64,000 nucleotides of DNA from CAVQGZ01 sp942491665 (GCA_942491665.1 CALOBR010000001.1:62001-126000); one strand, 5' to 3'. Shown: positions 18,346 through 32,157, numbered from the stretch's first letter. Made by a program: numbers and translations. The notes: generated from the letters alone by a model not told the origin.

Positions 18346-18810
18346 TCAGGCGGGCACCACCTGGTCGCCGTCCACGGCGACGGGGACGGACGGCAACGGG
18401 GCGGTGGCAGGACCGCCGAGAACCGAGCCGTCCTCGATCGAGAACGTCGAGTTGTGGCAGGCACAGGTGATGGCGTCGTCGCTGACCGACGAGACTTGGC
18501 AGCCCTGGTGCGTGCACGTGCTCGAGAAGCCCTTGAAGTCGCCCTCGGTGGGCTGGGTGACGACCACCTTGGCTACGCCGAGGATCACGCCACTACCGAC
18601 GGGGACGTCGCCGACCGCCACGAGGGGCTCCTCGCCGGCGGTGGCGTCGCCTTCGGTCGTGTCGGCGGCGGCGTCGTCGGTCTCGTCCACGGGGGCGTCC
18701 GCGGTGTCGGCCGTGTCGTCGCCGGTACTGCACGCGGCGAGGACGGCTGCACCGCCGACGGCGGCGGCTCCTCCGAGAACGGTTCGGCGGGTGATAGATC
18801 GCGCTGTCAT
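18346..18810 (-). CDS. Tat-exported Rieske [2Fe-2S] lipoprotein
   Basis: A 154-residue secreted protein. The N-terminus has a twin-arginine signal (SITRRTVLGG, Arg8-Arg9) ending in a lipobox LAAC at Cys27, followed by an acidic, Asp/Thr-rich linker. The C-terminal Rieske fold binds a [2Fe-2S] cluster through Cys99 and His101 (CTHQGC) and Cys116 and His119 (CACH), with Cys104 and Cys118 forming the usual disulfide. It resembles the small QcrA-like or arsenite-oxidase-type Rieske proteins but stands alone, with no partner oxidase or cytochrome nearby, so its electron partner is unknown. It lies between uvrC and uvrA on the same strand. Confidence 0.88.
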   Translation of the reverse strand: MTARSITRRTVLGGAAAVGGAAVLAACSTGDDTADTADAPVDETDDAAADTTEGDATAGEEPLVAVGDVPVGSGVILGVAKVVVTQPTEGDFKGFSSTCTHQGCQVSSVSDDAITCACHNSTFSIEDGSVLGGPATAPLPSVPVAVDGDQVVPA

Positions 18811-18875
18811 GCCCTTAGCGTGCCACTGCCCGACCTCGTCGGCGTGCCGACTCCCCCGGCTCGTTCGTTGCGGGA

Positions 18876-21764
<2,889 letters not shown>

Positions 21765-21808
21765 GGCTGACAGGGTAGGCGGGCTGCTTGGCAGCGTCGC
21801 GCCGGCAG

Positions 21809-23194
21809 TCACGCTGCGCGGACCGGATCTCTGGTGTGGGTTCGGGCAGGCGGCGGGGACCGATCGCTGCTCGTCTGCGCCTGGTGCAGCCCATCGCTGT
21901 CGGTGGTCCAGAACAGTCCAGGCGTACCCGGGTCGGGATGGATCGCCCACTGCCCCTGGTGCAGCGTGCGGTGATGATGGCGACAGAGCAGCACCATGTT
22001 GGGCACATCTGTTGGACCACCGTCGGCCCAGTGCACGACGTGATGGGCGTCGCAGTAGGCCGCGGTCCGGGAGCATCCGGGATAGATGCACCCGCCGTCG
22101 CGCACGGTGAGCGCCTTGAGCTGGCCGGCGGTCGCGGTGCGCTGGGTACGCCCGACGGCCATCGGAAGCCAGGCCGGGTCGACCGCAACGCCCGGTGGAG
22201 GGCCGGACGCGCCTCGGCGACGCCCGAGCAGCCGCGCCACCAGCGGGGTGATGGTCGCGTGGCAGGCCCATCGGCGGGCGACCGATGCGGGCACGGCGGC
22301 CCCCGTCCACGGCAACGTGATCGTCCCCGCCCAGCCGCGCGGTGTGGAATCCGCGTCGCCCGCGTCGCCCAGGTCGCCCGCGTCGACCACGTCGGCCGGG
22401 GGAAGCTGCGCGGCGTCGATCACGACGCTCAGGTGCGGGCGATGCCCGCCGACGCTCGGCACGTCGTCAGCGGTGTCGAGGTGCCTGCCGAACACGTCGA
22501 GCAAGGCGTCGGCGCGCAGCTGTGGCACAGAGCGACGGTCGTCGGGCCCGTTCTTCGTCATCAGCGGCTGAAGTGCGGTGCGGATCATCTCGGTCGACTC
22601 CAGGTCGAAGACGCCGTCGAGGTAGCCGTGCTCGCCGACGACCGACAGCGTCAGCCCGCGCTTCTCGTAGGCCGCCTGCAGCGCCTTCTCGGCCCCGGCC
22701 GGGTCGACCTCGGCGAAGATGGCCGACGTGGCGCGGGCGACGACGGCAGGGTCGAAGCGGCGAGCCAGGTCGAGGAGGATGGGCTCCGCGGTGCTCGCAT
22801 GCTCGGCACCGACGGTTCGCACCACGCGAGCGATCGCGCTGACGTGCGCAGCCGTCACGCGACCCGAGGCGAGGGCATCCCGCGTGGCCGGCAGATGGTC
22901 GCGCAGCGCCCGCGACGTCGCCGCCAGCCGGGAGGCCGACCCTGGCGACAGGCGGGTGCGGTTCTCCAACCACCGCTTGGTGGTGCGGTGCCGCGACAGC
23001 GACGCCACGTCGGCGGCGTCGAACGCCGCGACCGCGTCCAGCGTCGCCGCATGCAGCCGCTGCTCAACGGCGACCAGGCTCGCCACGAGCTCGGAGTGCT
23101 CACTCGCCGACAGACCGGTCAGATCGCAGGCGAGGAGTGCGTCGAGGACGCCGTGCAGCGTGCGACCCATCTCCACCGGATTGTTCGAACGCAT
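21809..23194 (-). CDS. DUF222/HNH endonuclease family protein (13E12-type)
   Basis: A 461-residue protein of the DUF222-HNH (13E12 repeat) family, numerous in actinomycetes. The N-terminal two-thirds are the alpha-helical DUF222 region; the C-terminal HNH nuclease has CIYPGCSRTAAYCDAHHVVHWADGG with the paired histidines and RHHHRTLHQG. DNA cutting is predicted from the fold, the biological role is unknown. The ATG at 23194 lies inside a perfect LexA operator, implying either a leaderless SOS-controlled message or a start slightly downstream (the next ATG begins MGRTLHGVLDALL). The frame is open to 23380 but that overlaps the divergent promoter. M. tuberculosis 13E12 genes are also known LexA targets. 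Confidence 0.85.
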   Translation of the reverse strand: MRSNNPVEMGRTLHGVLDALLACDLTGLSASEHSELVASLVAVEQRLHAATLDAVAAFDAADVASLSRHRTTKRWLENRTRLSPGSASRLAATSRALRDHLPATRDALASGRVTAAHVSAIARVVRTVGAEHASTAEPILLDLARRFDPAVVARATSAIFAEVDPAGAEKALQAAYEKRGLTLSVVGEHGYLDGVFDLESTEMIRTALQPLMTKNGPDDRRSVPQLRADALLDVFGRHLDTADDVPSVGGHRPHLSVVIDAAQLPPADVVDAGDLGDAGDADSTPRGWAGTITLPWTGAAVPASVARRWACHATITPLVARLLGRRRGASGPPPGVAVDPAWLPMAVGRTQRTATAGQLKALTVRDGGCIYPGCSRTAAYCDAHHVVHWADGGPTDVPNMVLLCRHHHRTLHQGQWAIHPDPGTPGLFWTTDSDGLHQAQTSSDRSPPPARTHTRDPVRAA

Positions 23195-23201
23195 GTTCGA
23201 A
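23184..23201 (-). promoter_or_regulatory. LexA (SOS) box at the HNH gene start
   Basis: TTCGAACGCATGTTCGAA is an 18-base inverted repeat with 7-base arms around GCAT and matches the mycobacterial/actinobacterial SOS consensus TCGAAC-N4-GTTCGA exactly. It covers the presumed ATG of the DUF222/HNH gene and faces the divergent MDMPI gene about 140 bases away. LexA bound here would block transcription until DNA damage. Confidence 0.85.
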
Positions 23202-23341
23202 TCATGCCATCCACCACTGCTCGCCACAACCCCCTGTCCCCAGCCAGATCGGATAGATGACGGGCGGCCAAGACCGCCCCGCCTCTCTGCTGACCTTGAC
23301 GCGGCGAACGCTTCCCGCGTCGTCTCAGGCTGGGTAGCGTC

Positions 23342-24088
23342 GTGCTCGTGAGCGCATCCCCGCATGCCGGTTTCGCGCACGACCTCGACCTCGTCCGCGC
23401 GTCAGCCGACCAGCTCGTCCACGACGTCACGCTGCTCGGCGACGATGCGTTGGGCGGCCCCAGCCTGCTGCCGGGGTGGTCGCGAGCCCAGGTGGTCGGG
23501 CACCTGATCGGCAACGCCGAAGGTCTCACCCGGCTCGTGGAGTGGGCGCGCACCGGCACACTCACCCCGCAGTACGCCGACCAGCAGCAGAAGGATGCCG
23601 GCATCAACGGCGCGGTTGGCATGGGGGCTGACGCGCTCGCGACGCGGCTTCGCGAGGCGACCGACACCTTCGTCGCCGTCGCAGACCAGCTCGACCCCGC
23701 CCAGCAGGCGACGTCGGTACGTCTCGGCGTAGCGGCCGGGGGGCGGGAGATCGCCGCAGGTGAGCTGGCCTGGCGGCGCCTCGTAGAGCAAGAGGTGCAC
23801 AACGTCGACCTCGCCGGCGCCTACACCCCCGCCCACTGGTCACCCGAGCTGGTCGAGCGCCTTCTCACCGAGAGCAGCGAGCGCTACCTGACCAGCGAGG
23901 ACGTCCCGCCCATGGCCCTGGACGCACTCGACGGTGACTGGGCCGGCGTCTCCGGCGAGCTCGCCGCCCGCACCAGCGTCGCCGGGCCGTCTCCAGCGCT
24001 GCTGGCCTGGCTGACCGGGCGCTCGTCCGGCGAGGGGCTGCACGTCGACCCGCCAGGGCCACTTCCCGCACTGCCGCCATGGTTCTGA
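23342..24088 (+). CDS. maleylpyruvate isomerase-like mycothiol-dependent protein
   Basis: A 248-residue member of the DinB/MDMPI_N superfamily that in actinomycetes includes mycothiol-dependent maleylpyruvate isomerase. The N-terminal four-helix bundle has the metal-site residues in LLPGWSRAQVVGHLIGNAEGL (His near 56) and the second half has RRLVEQEVHNVDLAGAY with another conserved His, plus a C-terminal MDMPI_C-like domain (LLAWLTGRSSGEGL). The actual substrate is unknown. Two GTG starts (23342 and 23348) are possible. It is followed 16 bases later by an MBL-fold hydrolase, so a detoxification pair using thiol conjugates is a reasonable inference. Confidence 0.8.
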   Translation: MLVSASPHAGFAHDLDLVRASADQLVHDVTLLGDDALGGPSLLPGWSRAQVVGHLIGNAEGLTRLVEWARTGTLTPQYADQQQKDAGINGAVGMGADALATRLREATDTFVAVADQLDPAQQATSVRLGVAAGGREIAAGELAWRRLVEQEVHNVDLAGAYTPAHWSPELVERLLTESSERYLTSEDVPPMALDALDGDWAGVSGELAARTSVAGPSPALLAWLTGRSSGEGLHVDPPGPLPALPPWF

Positions 24089-24104
24089 CCACGACAGGAG
24101 ACCT

Positions 24105-24755
24105 GTGACCTACCACGGAACCGTCACCCCGGGCGGACCCCCGGACGTGCGCGAGCTTGCGCACCTCATCGTCACCAAGGTCTCCGTCGGGCCGATGGAC
24201 AACAACGCGTACTTCTTGCGGTGCCGCGACACCGGCACCGAGCTGCTGATCGACGCGGCAGCCGAGCCCGAGCGTCTGCTTGCCACGGTCGGTGACGGTC
24301 CGCTTGTGACGGTCGTGACGACGCACAGCCACCGCGACCACTGGAGCGCACTCGCCGACGTCGTCGCCGCCACAGGCGCGACCACTGTCGTGCACGCGGA
24401 CGACGCCAAGGCGATCGCCGTGCCGACCGACGTGGTGGTTCACGATGCCGACACGGTGACCGTCGGCACCTGCTCGCTGACGGTCATCCACCTCGGCGGG
24501 CACACACCCGGCTCCATCGCGCTGCTCTACGACGACCCGCAGGGCACCCCGCACCTGTTCACCGGCGACGGGCTGTTCCCCGGCGGCGTGGGCAAGACGA
24601 CGAGCGAGACCTTCCCAACCCTGTACGGCAACGTCGTGACCAAGGTGTTCGGCCCGCTGCCCGACGAGACCTGGGTCTACCCCGGCCACGGCGACGACAC
24701 CGTGCTCGGCGTCGAGCGGCCGAGCCTGGCGCAGTGGCGCGAGCGGGGCTGGTAG
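24105..24755 (+). CDS. MBL-fold metallo-hydrolase (glyoxalase II-like)
   Basis: A 216-residue metallo-beta-lactamase-fold hydrolase. The metal-binding motif is THSHRDH near residue 67, followed by HLGGHTPGS (His near 132), TGDGLFPGGVGK with the bridging Asp and the final VYPGHGDD. The small size and order of motifs resemble glyoxalase II or the mycothiol/persulfide dioxygenase branch. It starts 16 bases after the MDMPI-like gene, likely in one transcript. Its stop is three bases from the convergent terC stop. Confidence 0.88.
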   Translation: MTYHGTVTPGGPPDVRELAHLIVTKVSVGPMDNNAYFLRCRDTGTELLIDAAAEPERLLATVGDGPLVTVVTTHSHRDHWSALADVVAATGATTVVHADDAKAIAVPTDVVVHDADTVTVGTCSLTVIHLGGHTPGSIALLYDDPQGTPHLFTGDGLFPGGVGKTTSETFPTLYGNVVTKVFGPLPDETWVYPGHGDDTVLGVERPSLAQWRERGW

Positions 24756-24758
24756 CGC

Positions 24759-25820
24759 TCAGCGAGACGTGTCGTCACCCGGCCCCGCACGGCCGCCCTC
24801 GCCGGTGCTGACCGAGGCAGCCTCGGCGTCGGTGGTGGTCGGGCCGTGGCCGGCGATGGCGCCGGTGTGCGCACGCGCCGTGGGGTCGAGGCGCACGGCC
24901 AGCAGCGAGGCCACCGTGGTGATGGTCAGCACCGTGAAGATCACCACGAGGGACGCCACGGTCGAGATCTCCGGGAAGGTGTCGGGGTTGATCTCGTGCA
25001 AGAAGGTGAGAATGAGCTTGACCCCGATGAACGCGAGGATGAACGACAGGCCGATCGCCAGGTACACCAGCTTGTCGAGCAGGTTGTGCAGCACGAAGAA
25101 CAGCGCCCGCAGGCCGAGAAGGGCGAACGCGTTCGCTGCGAAGACGAGGTAGGGAATCTGGGTCACGCCGAACGTGGCCGGGATGGAGTCGAGGGCGAAC
25201 AGCAGGTCGGTCGTCCCGATGGCGATCAGCACCAGGAACATGGGCGTGACGTAGCGCCGCCCCTCGTGCCGGACGCTCAGCTTGTTGCCGTGGAAGTGGG
25301 TGGTGACCCGGAACCTCTTGCGCGCGAAGCGCATCACCGCGTTCTCGTCGAGATCCGCGTCTTCGTCGCGATGCTTGAAGATGCCCCACGCCGTCCAGAT
25401 CAAGAACGCGCCGAAGATCACAAAGGTGAAAGCGAAGTACTCCAGGGCGGCGGCCCCGACGGCGATGAACCCCGCGCGCATCACAAGTGCCAGCGCCACT
25501 CCGATCAGCAGGGCGCGCTGCTGCAGCTCGGTCGGCACAGCGAAGCGGGCGAAGATGAGCATGAAGATGAAGAGGTTGTCGACCGACAGGCTCTTCTCGA
25601 CCAGCCACGCAGCGAAGTACTGCTGGCCGAACTCGCCGCCGGCCACGGTCCACACGCCGATGCCGAAGGCGATCGCGATACCGACGTAGAACACCGACCA
25701 CAGGGTCGCCTCGCGCATCGACACGTCGTGAGGGTTGCGGCCCACGACGAAATCGATGGCCAGGAGCAGGATGATCCCCGCAATCGTGGCGGCCCAGACG
25801 GCGAGGGGAACGTCGAGCAC
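24759..25820 (-). CDS. TerC family integral membrane protein
   Basis: A 353-residue TerC/Alx-family membrane protein with about nine helices. The conserved sequence LVEKSLSVDNLFIFMLIFARF (second and third helix, residues 72-95) and GTTDLLFALDSIPATFGVT near 205 are the two DN/DS motifs of the family. TerC proteins act in metal (manganese, tellurite-associated) homeostasis and metalation of exported proteins in other bacteria. The C-terminus is a hydrophilic 45-residue tail rich in Gly, Ala and Thr. The GTG at 25820 is the first start giving the N-terminal helix. No tellurite-resistance partners are nearby. Confidence 0.9.
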   Translation of the reverse strand: MLDVPLAVWAATIAGIILLLAIDFVVGRNPHDVSMREATLWSVFYVGIAIAFGIGVWTVAGGEFGQQYFAAWLVEKSLSVDNLFIFMLIFARFAVPTELQQRALLIGVALALVMRAGFIAVGAAALEYFAFTFVIFGAFLIWTAWGIFKHRDEDADLDENAVMRFARKRFRVTTHFHGNKLSVRHEGRRYVTPMFLVLIAIGTTDLLFALDSIPATFGVTQIPYLVFAANAFALLGLRALFFVLHNLLDKLVYLAIGLSFILAFIGVKLILTFLHEINPDTFPEISTVASLVVIFTVLTITTVASLLAVRLDPTARAHTGAIAGHGPTTTDAEAASVSTGEGGRAGPGDDTSR

Positions 25821-25881
25821 TCGACCAATCTAGGCGACCGAACAGGGTCGGGCGCGCCTCGCGCGCGTCCCATGGGGACGG

Positions 25882-26550
25882 TCAGCGACCAGTGGCCGCG
25901 GCGATCAAGAAGAGCCCGCCCACGACGGTGGCCGCCCCTGCGCCCACCAGGTCACCGCGACGCACCCACCAGGCCCGCGCGTGCTCCAGGGCCAGTGGAC
26001 GGCGTCGCCGCACGGCGAGAGCGACCACGACCGGAGTGGCGACACCGAGGGACGCCACGAGCGCGCCCAGCACCGGCAGGACGACGACCCCGCCAGTGAC
26101 GTCTGCCTGGGTGAACAGGGTGGCCGCCGGCACCAAGAAGAGCCACTGCCGAGGGCTGGCACCGGCGAGCACGAAGCCGAGCACGAGCGAGCGGCGTGGG
26201 CTCAGCGAGTCGGCAAGGGTGGCCAGCCGCGCCTGCTCCCGGCTGGTGGCCTGCGGCCGCACCCGTCGGCGAACCAAGACTGCCAGACCGAGGGCTATGG
26301 CCACCGCGCCGATCACCGCCTGCACCGTCGGCGTCAACCCGTCAGAGGCCTGCGGCACGAAGGTCAGCGCGCCCAGCATGGCGAGCAGCAGGACGGCCCA
26401 GGCTCCGCCGAACCAGCCCACGACGAGCGCGGCACCTGAGCGAACTCCACCCTTGCCGACCAGGACCAGCAGGACGAGAGCGATCGTGAGGGTGCTCGCG
26501 GTGACCGGCAGGATGGTCACGAGTCCGTCGATGATGGGCATCGCGACCAT
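25882..26550 (-). CDS. Sap/GAP-like six-helix membrane protein
   Basis: A 222-residue membrane protein with six predicted helices arranged like LysE-type exporters and the mycobacterial sulfolipid-addressing protein (Sap/GAP family). A central cytoplasmic loop rich in Arg (RRRVRPQATSREQARLATLAD) precedes the family-like SPRRSLVLGFVLAGASPRQWLFL near residues 118-138. The cargo is unknown. It starts 35 bases past uvrB on the same strand and precedes terC, but no functional tie is apparent. The family assignment is by pattern, hence moderate. Confidence 0.6.
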   Translation of the reverse strand: MVAMPIIDGLVTILPVTASTLTIALVLLVLVGKGGVRSGAALVVGWFGGAWAVLLLAMLGALTFVPQASDGLTPTVQAVIGAVAIALGLAVLVRRRVRPQATSREQARLATLADSLSPRRSLVLGFVLAGASPRQWLFLVPAATLFTQADVTGGVVVLPVLGALVASLGVATPVVVALAVRRRRPLALEHARAWWVRRGDLVGAGAATVVGGLFLIAAATGR

Positions 26551-26585
26551 CCTGGTGGTTCAGCAGCGCGTCGGCCCGCCGGGGA

Positions 26586-28700
<2,115 letters not shown>

Positions 28701-28739
28701 GCCTCACACGGTACGTCGGGGGTGCGACACGCCGCCTGG

Positions 28740-29327
28740 TCACGACCGACTGACCTCGGTGGCCGTCGTCTCGATCGTCTGCACTCGGTTGTCAGTGACG
28801 CGCCACCGACCGAGAACCAGCAGCGTGATGCCGTCCACCAGTGCCTGCACTCCGATCAGCACGCCGAGCAGCACGAACGTCGCCTCGAAGAGGTTGAACA
28901 CGACGAGGCCGCCGAGAAAGAGCGAGACCAGCCCGGAGAACACCATGATCCAACGGTTCTGGTCGATCTGGAACGCCGCAACGAGCCGGAGCACACCGCC
29001 CATCAGGAACAGCGTGCCGGCCAGCAGCGTCAACGTCACCGCGGACGCCTCGGGGTTGCGGAGAATGACGATGCCGAGCACCAGCAGCAGCGCACCGGAG
29101 ATGATCGCGGGCCAGAACCCGCCCTTGCCGATGCGGAACAGCCCGGCGACCAGACCGACGATCCCGCCGATGACTGCCAGCCAGCCCAGGAAGAGGACGG
29201 AGACGGCCGTCGCGATCACGGCGTTGCCGAGCACCACGAGACCCGCCACCATCAGCAAGATCGCCCAGACGATGTCCCACCCGGTCCGCGACCGCTCGAG
29301 CGTGACTCCCCCAGCAGTGATCGACAT
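28740..29327 (-). CDS. HdeD/DUF308 family membrane protein
   Basis: A 195-residue membrane protein of the HdeD (DUF308) family with six short helices in three repeated pairs; each pair has a Gly-rich turn (for example AVIGGIVGLVAGLFRIGKGG). HdeD in E. coli belongs to an acid-resistance locus, but the biochemical role is unknown. A GAGAGGA ribosome site supports the ATG at 29327. It lies between coaE and uvrB on the same strand with 27- and 39-base spacers, so it may be read from the coaE transcript. Confidence 0.85.
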   Translation of the reverse strand: MSITAGGVTLERSRTGWDIVWAILLMVAGLVVLGNAVIATAVSVLFLGWLAVIGGIVGLVAGLFRIGKGGFWPAIISGALLLVLGIVILRNPEASAVTLTLLAGTLFLMGGVLRLVAAFQIDQNRWIMVFSGLVSLFLGGLVVFNLFEATFVLLGVLIGVQALVDGITLLVLGRWRVTDNRVQTIETTATEVSRS

Positions 29328-29354
29328 GGTCGTCCTCTCTCACAGTCATGTCCC

Positions 29355-30044
29355 TCACTCGGGACTCGGCGTCCCACCAGCGGGACGTCCGCATGCTAGG
29401 TGCTCGTGCCACACAGCGGCGACGCGGCGCGCCAGGTCGTCGCGCGTTCCGCTGTTGTCGATCACCACGTCAGCCGCGGCCACCCGCTCGTCACGGCCCG
29501 CCTGGGCAGCGATGCGCCCACGAGCCTCGGCCTCGCTCATGCTGCGCGACGACACGAGCCGCTGCACCTGTGCCGCAACCGGCACATCCACGACGAGCAC
29601 GAGGTCGTAGTCGCCCTGCTGCCCGGTCTCGACCAGCAGCGGGACGTCGTGCACGACGACGGCGTCGGGGTCGGCGGCCCAGGCGTCGGCCTCGATCTGC
29701 GCGGCCAGCGCGCGCACACGCGGGTGGATGATCGCCTCCAGGCGCTGCCGAGCCGACGGATCGGCGAACACCACCTCGGCCATCGCGGCGCGATCCAAGC
29801 CGCACTCGCCGTCGAGCACGCCCGGACCGAAGGCCACCTCGATCTCGGCGAGGCCCTCGCTGCCGGGTGCGACCACCTCTCGGGCCAGGGAGTCGGCGTC
29901 GACGATCGTCGCCCCGCGCTCGGCGAGCAGGGACGACACAGCGCTCTTGCCGGCCCCGATGCCACCGGTGAGGCCCACCCGCCGCGGGCCGGTCGACGAC
30001 CGCGGCGACGCGTCCGTGGCGGGGCGGCGCTGCGCCCCGGTCAT
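29355..30044 (-). CDS. coaE: dephospho-CoA kinase
   Basis: Catalyses the last step of coenzyme A synthesis, ATP-dependent phosphorylation of the 3'-hydroxyl of dephospho-CoA. The 229-residue protein carries the P-loop GGIGAGKS at 27-34, the CoA-site segment VDADSLAREVV near 50, the IIHPRVR motif near 105, the lid VHDVPLLVETG and the final VIDNSGTRDDLARRV. It lacks the C-terminal UPF0157 domain found fused to CoaE in mycobacteria. The start overlaps the end of the lipoprotein gene upstream by four bases (ATGA), indicating coupling. Confidence 0.95.
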   Translation of the reverse strand: MTGAQRRPATDASPRSSTGPRRVGLTGGIGAGKSAVSSLLAERGATIVDADSLAREVVAPGSEGLAEIEVAFGPGVLDGECGLDRAAMAEVVFADPSARQRLEAIIHPRVRALAAQIEADAWAADPDAVVVHDVPLLVETGQQGDYDLVLVVDVPVAAQVQRLVSSRSMSEAEARGRIAAQAGRDERVAAADVVIDNSGTRDDLARRVAAVWHEHLACGRPAGGTPSPE

Positions 30045-30733
30045 GGCGCGGGTGGCTCGACGGTCGCCATCGGCACCCCGAGCGCGCGGCCGGCGAGCTC
30101 GGTGAGCACGACGGGCTCGGCAGCGGCATCGACGAGCCCGCGCTTCATCGTCACCACCAGCGTGCGCTCGCCTGCATCGACCACCAGGGACACGTCTCGC
30201 CGGTCGGAGATCACCCAGCCCTCGTACGGCCCGACACCCTGCTCAGACACCTCGTTGCCCCGTTCGGCGGCGGCCTGCAGCGTGACGTCGATGCGGCTCT
30301 GCGCCGCTTCTTGGGACTCGTACTCGTTGACCGTGATCTCCACCGCCGGACCGGGCCCCCGCCCCGTCCCCACCCCGTACCCGCACGTGACGCGCGCGAC
30401 GCGCCCGATGTCGGGCAGCGCGTCGGCGAGGACGAACGTGGTGTCCCCGGGCAGCGGCACGGCGAGAACGGCCGCGACATCGGCGGCCGGGACGAGACCG
30501 GCGCAGTCGTCGGGAAAGTCCGGAAGCCCTGCCGCGGCGCTCGGCGTGGCCGATGGCGATGCGCTGTCGGTCGGGGTCGCGTCCGGGCTGAACAGCAGGT
30601 CGATCGCCGGGTCGGACGGATCGTCGGTCGAGCAGCCCGCCAGTACGACGGACAGCCCCGCTACGGTGAGGACGCCGAGCCGACGTGGTCGTCGGACCCT
30701 GTCGCGCCACGTGCGACGCCGCCGAGTGCTCAT
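30041..30733 (-). CDS. putative lipoprotein (DUF3558-like)
   Basis: A 230-residue exported lipoprotein of unknown function. The basic N-terminus (MSTRRRRTWRDRVRRPRR) is followed by a short hydrophobic stretch and the lipobox LAGC with Cys34, then a low-complexity Ser/Pro/Thr/Ala linker to about residue 68. The mature domain has two cysteines (DDCAGLVPAAD and VTCGYGVGTG) likely to form a disulfide, and its layout recalls actinomycete DUF3558 lipoproteins; this is only an impression. It is immediately upstream of and coupled to coaE, on the same strand. The ATG at 30733 is favoured because the frame beyond it runs into the divergent promoter. Confidence 0.7.
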   Translation of the reverse strand: MSTRRRRTWRDRVRRPRRLGVLTVAGLSVVLAGCSTDDPSDPAIDLLFSPDATPTDSASPSATPSAAAGLPDFPDDCAGLVPAADVAAVLAVPLPGDTTFVLADALPDIGRVARVTCGYGVGTGRGPGPAVEITVNEYESQEAAQSRIDVTLQAAAERGNEVSEQGVGPYEGWVISDRRDVSLVVDAGERTLVVTMKRGLVDAAAEPVVLTELAGRALGVPMATVEPPAP

Positions 30734-30804
30734 TCGACCACGGTAGGCGACGGCTCCGACACTGCCTCGGTGAGCAGGCACGCGTGTTCGACAAGGAGGT
30801 CGCG

Positions 30805-32157
30805 ATGAGCCAGCCAGAGCTCGTCACCAGCCGCGCCGTCCGTGACCGAGCAGCCCAGGCGGCGGAGGCGCTGTGCGCCCGTGGGCTCGCCCGCGGTGAC
30901 CGGGTGGCGCTGCTGCTGCGGGGGTCGGGCGACTACCTGGCCACCGTCGTCGGCGCGCTTCAGTCCGGCGTCGTGCCGGTGCCGCTCGACCCGGCGCTCA
31001 CCGAGCGCGAACGGGCACCGTTGGTGGCCGACGCCGATCCGGCGCTGGTGCTCGACTCCCCCACCGGGCTCACCGAGCTGCTGGGCGGGCCACGCCGCCC
31101 GGTTGAGCTGGCCCCGCTGCCGCAGGCACGTCCGATGCACTACACCAGCGGCACGACCGGTCGGCCCAAGGGCGTGGCGAGTGGGCTTCTGGACGAGCAG
31201 AGCGCGGTGGCCCTGTTCGCCGACGAGCGCGACTTCTGGCAGATCACTGCTGACGACCGCCACCTGGTTGCCTCCCCGCTGCACCACTCGGCGCCGCTGA
31301 GGTTCGCCGTGACGACCCTGCTCAGCGGCGGGTCGGTGATGCTGCCCGGCCCCTTCGACGTCTCGTCCTGGGCAGCCGCCGTCGAGAGCTACCGACCCAC
31401 GTCGACGTTCGTCGTGCCCGCCCACCTCACCCGGCTGCTCGACGTCGGCATGCCGCGCACCGAGTCGTTCCGACTGCTCGCCCACGCCGGCGCCGCCTGC
31501 CCGGAGCCGGTGAAGCGGGCCACCCTCGACGCCTTTCCCGACGGCTCGGTGTGGGAGTTCTACGGGTCGACCGAGGGCCAGTTCACCGCCTGCTCCGGCG
31601 AGGAGTGGCTGGCTCGGCCTACCACCGTCGGGCGGGCCCGTCCCGGCCGCACGATGCGTGTCGACGACGCCGGACACCTGTGGTGCGCGGCCCCGGAGTT
31701 CGCGCGGTTCACCTACTGGCGCGACTCCGAGCGCACCGCCGCGGTCTGGCGTGGGGACGCCTTCACCGTCGGCGACCTCGGTCGCATCGACGCCGACGGC
31801 TACGTCTACCTCGACGGCCGGCGCGAAGACCTGGTGATCTCCGGCGGGGTCAATGTGTACCCGGCCGAGGTCGAGTCGGCGCTGGCCGAGCTGCCCGGCG
31901 TGCGCGAGGCCGCGGTGTTCGGCGTCGCCGACGAGCGCTGGGGCCAGCGCGTGTCGGCCGCGGTGATCAGCGACCTCACCGACGACGCGCTGCACGCCTG
32001 GGCGGCGCAGCGGTTGGCTCCCGCCAAGCGACCGAAGCGCTACTACCGGCTCGACGAGCTGCCGCGCACCCCGACAGGAAAGATTCGCCGGCTCGACCTC
32101 GCCGAGCTCGTCGAGCCCGGTGCCGCCGGGCAGAGCACGCCCGACAAGGAGTCATGA
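30805..32157 (+). CDS. AMP-dependent acyl-CoA synthetase/ligase
   Basis: A 450-residue ANL-superfamily enzyme that adenylates a carboxylate and transfers it to CoA or another thiol. Motifs: the P-loop YTSGTTGRPKGV near residue 113, YGSTEGQFT (A5) near 252, GDLGRIDADGYVYLDGRREDLVISGG spanning the A7-A8 hinge near 340, and the catalytic lysine in TPTGKIRRLDL near 432. It is shorter than FadD-type ligases (about 500+) because the N-terminal region is trimmed. The ATG at 30805 has AAGGAGG six bases upstream; the open frame from 30685 is non-homologous. The substrate is not predictable. It overlaps the AbrB gene (ATGA). Confidence 0.88.
   Translation: MSQPELVTSRAVRDRAAQAAEALCARGLARGDRVALLLRGSGDYLATVVGALQSGVVPVPLDPALTERERAPLVADADPALVLDSPTGLTELLGGPRRPVELAPLPQARPMHYTSGTTGRPKGVASGLLDEQSAVALFADERDFWQITADDRHLVASPLHHSAPLRFAVTTLLSGGSVMLPGPFDVSSWAAAVESYRPTSTFVVPAHLTRLLDVGMPRTESFRLLAHAGAACPEPVKRATLDAFPDGSVWEFYGSTEGQFTACSGEEWLARPTTVGRARPGRTMRVDDAGHLWCAAPEFARFTYWRDSERTAAVWRGDAFTVGDLGRIDADGYVYLDGRREDLVISGGVNVYPAEVESALAELPGVREAAVFGVADERWGQRVSAAVISDLTDDALHAWAAQRLAPAKRPKRYYRLDELPRTPTGKIRRLDLAELVEPGAAGQSTPDKES

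Noticed and set aside
21765..22310. N-terminal extension of the uvrA frame
   Set aside because: It covers the HNH gene region and the spacer; the conserved UvrA start lies at about 21764 and the extra residues are basic, low-complexity shadow sequence.
21809..23194. DUF222/HNH gene as a mobile element
   Set aside because: No terminal repeats, target duplication or tRNA attachment site is seen; the family is chromosomal and multi-copy in actinomycetes.
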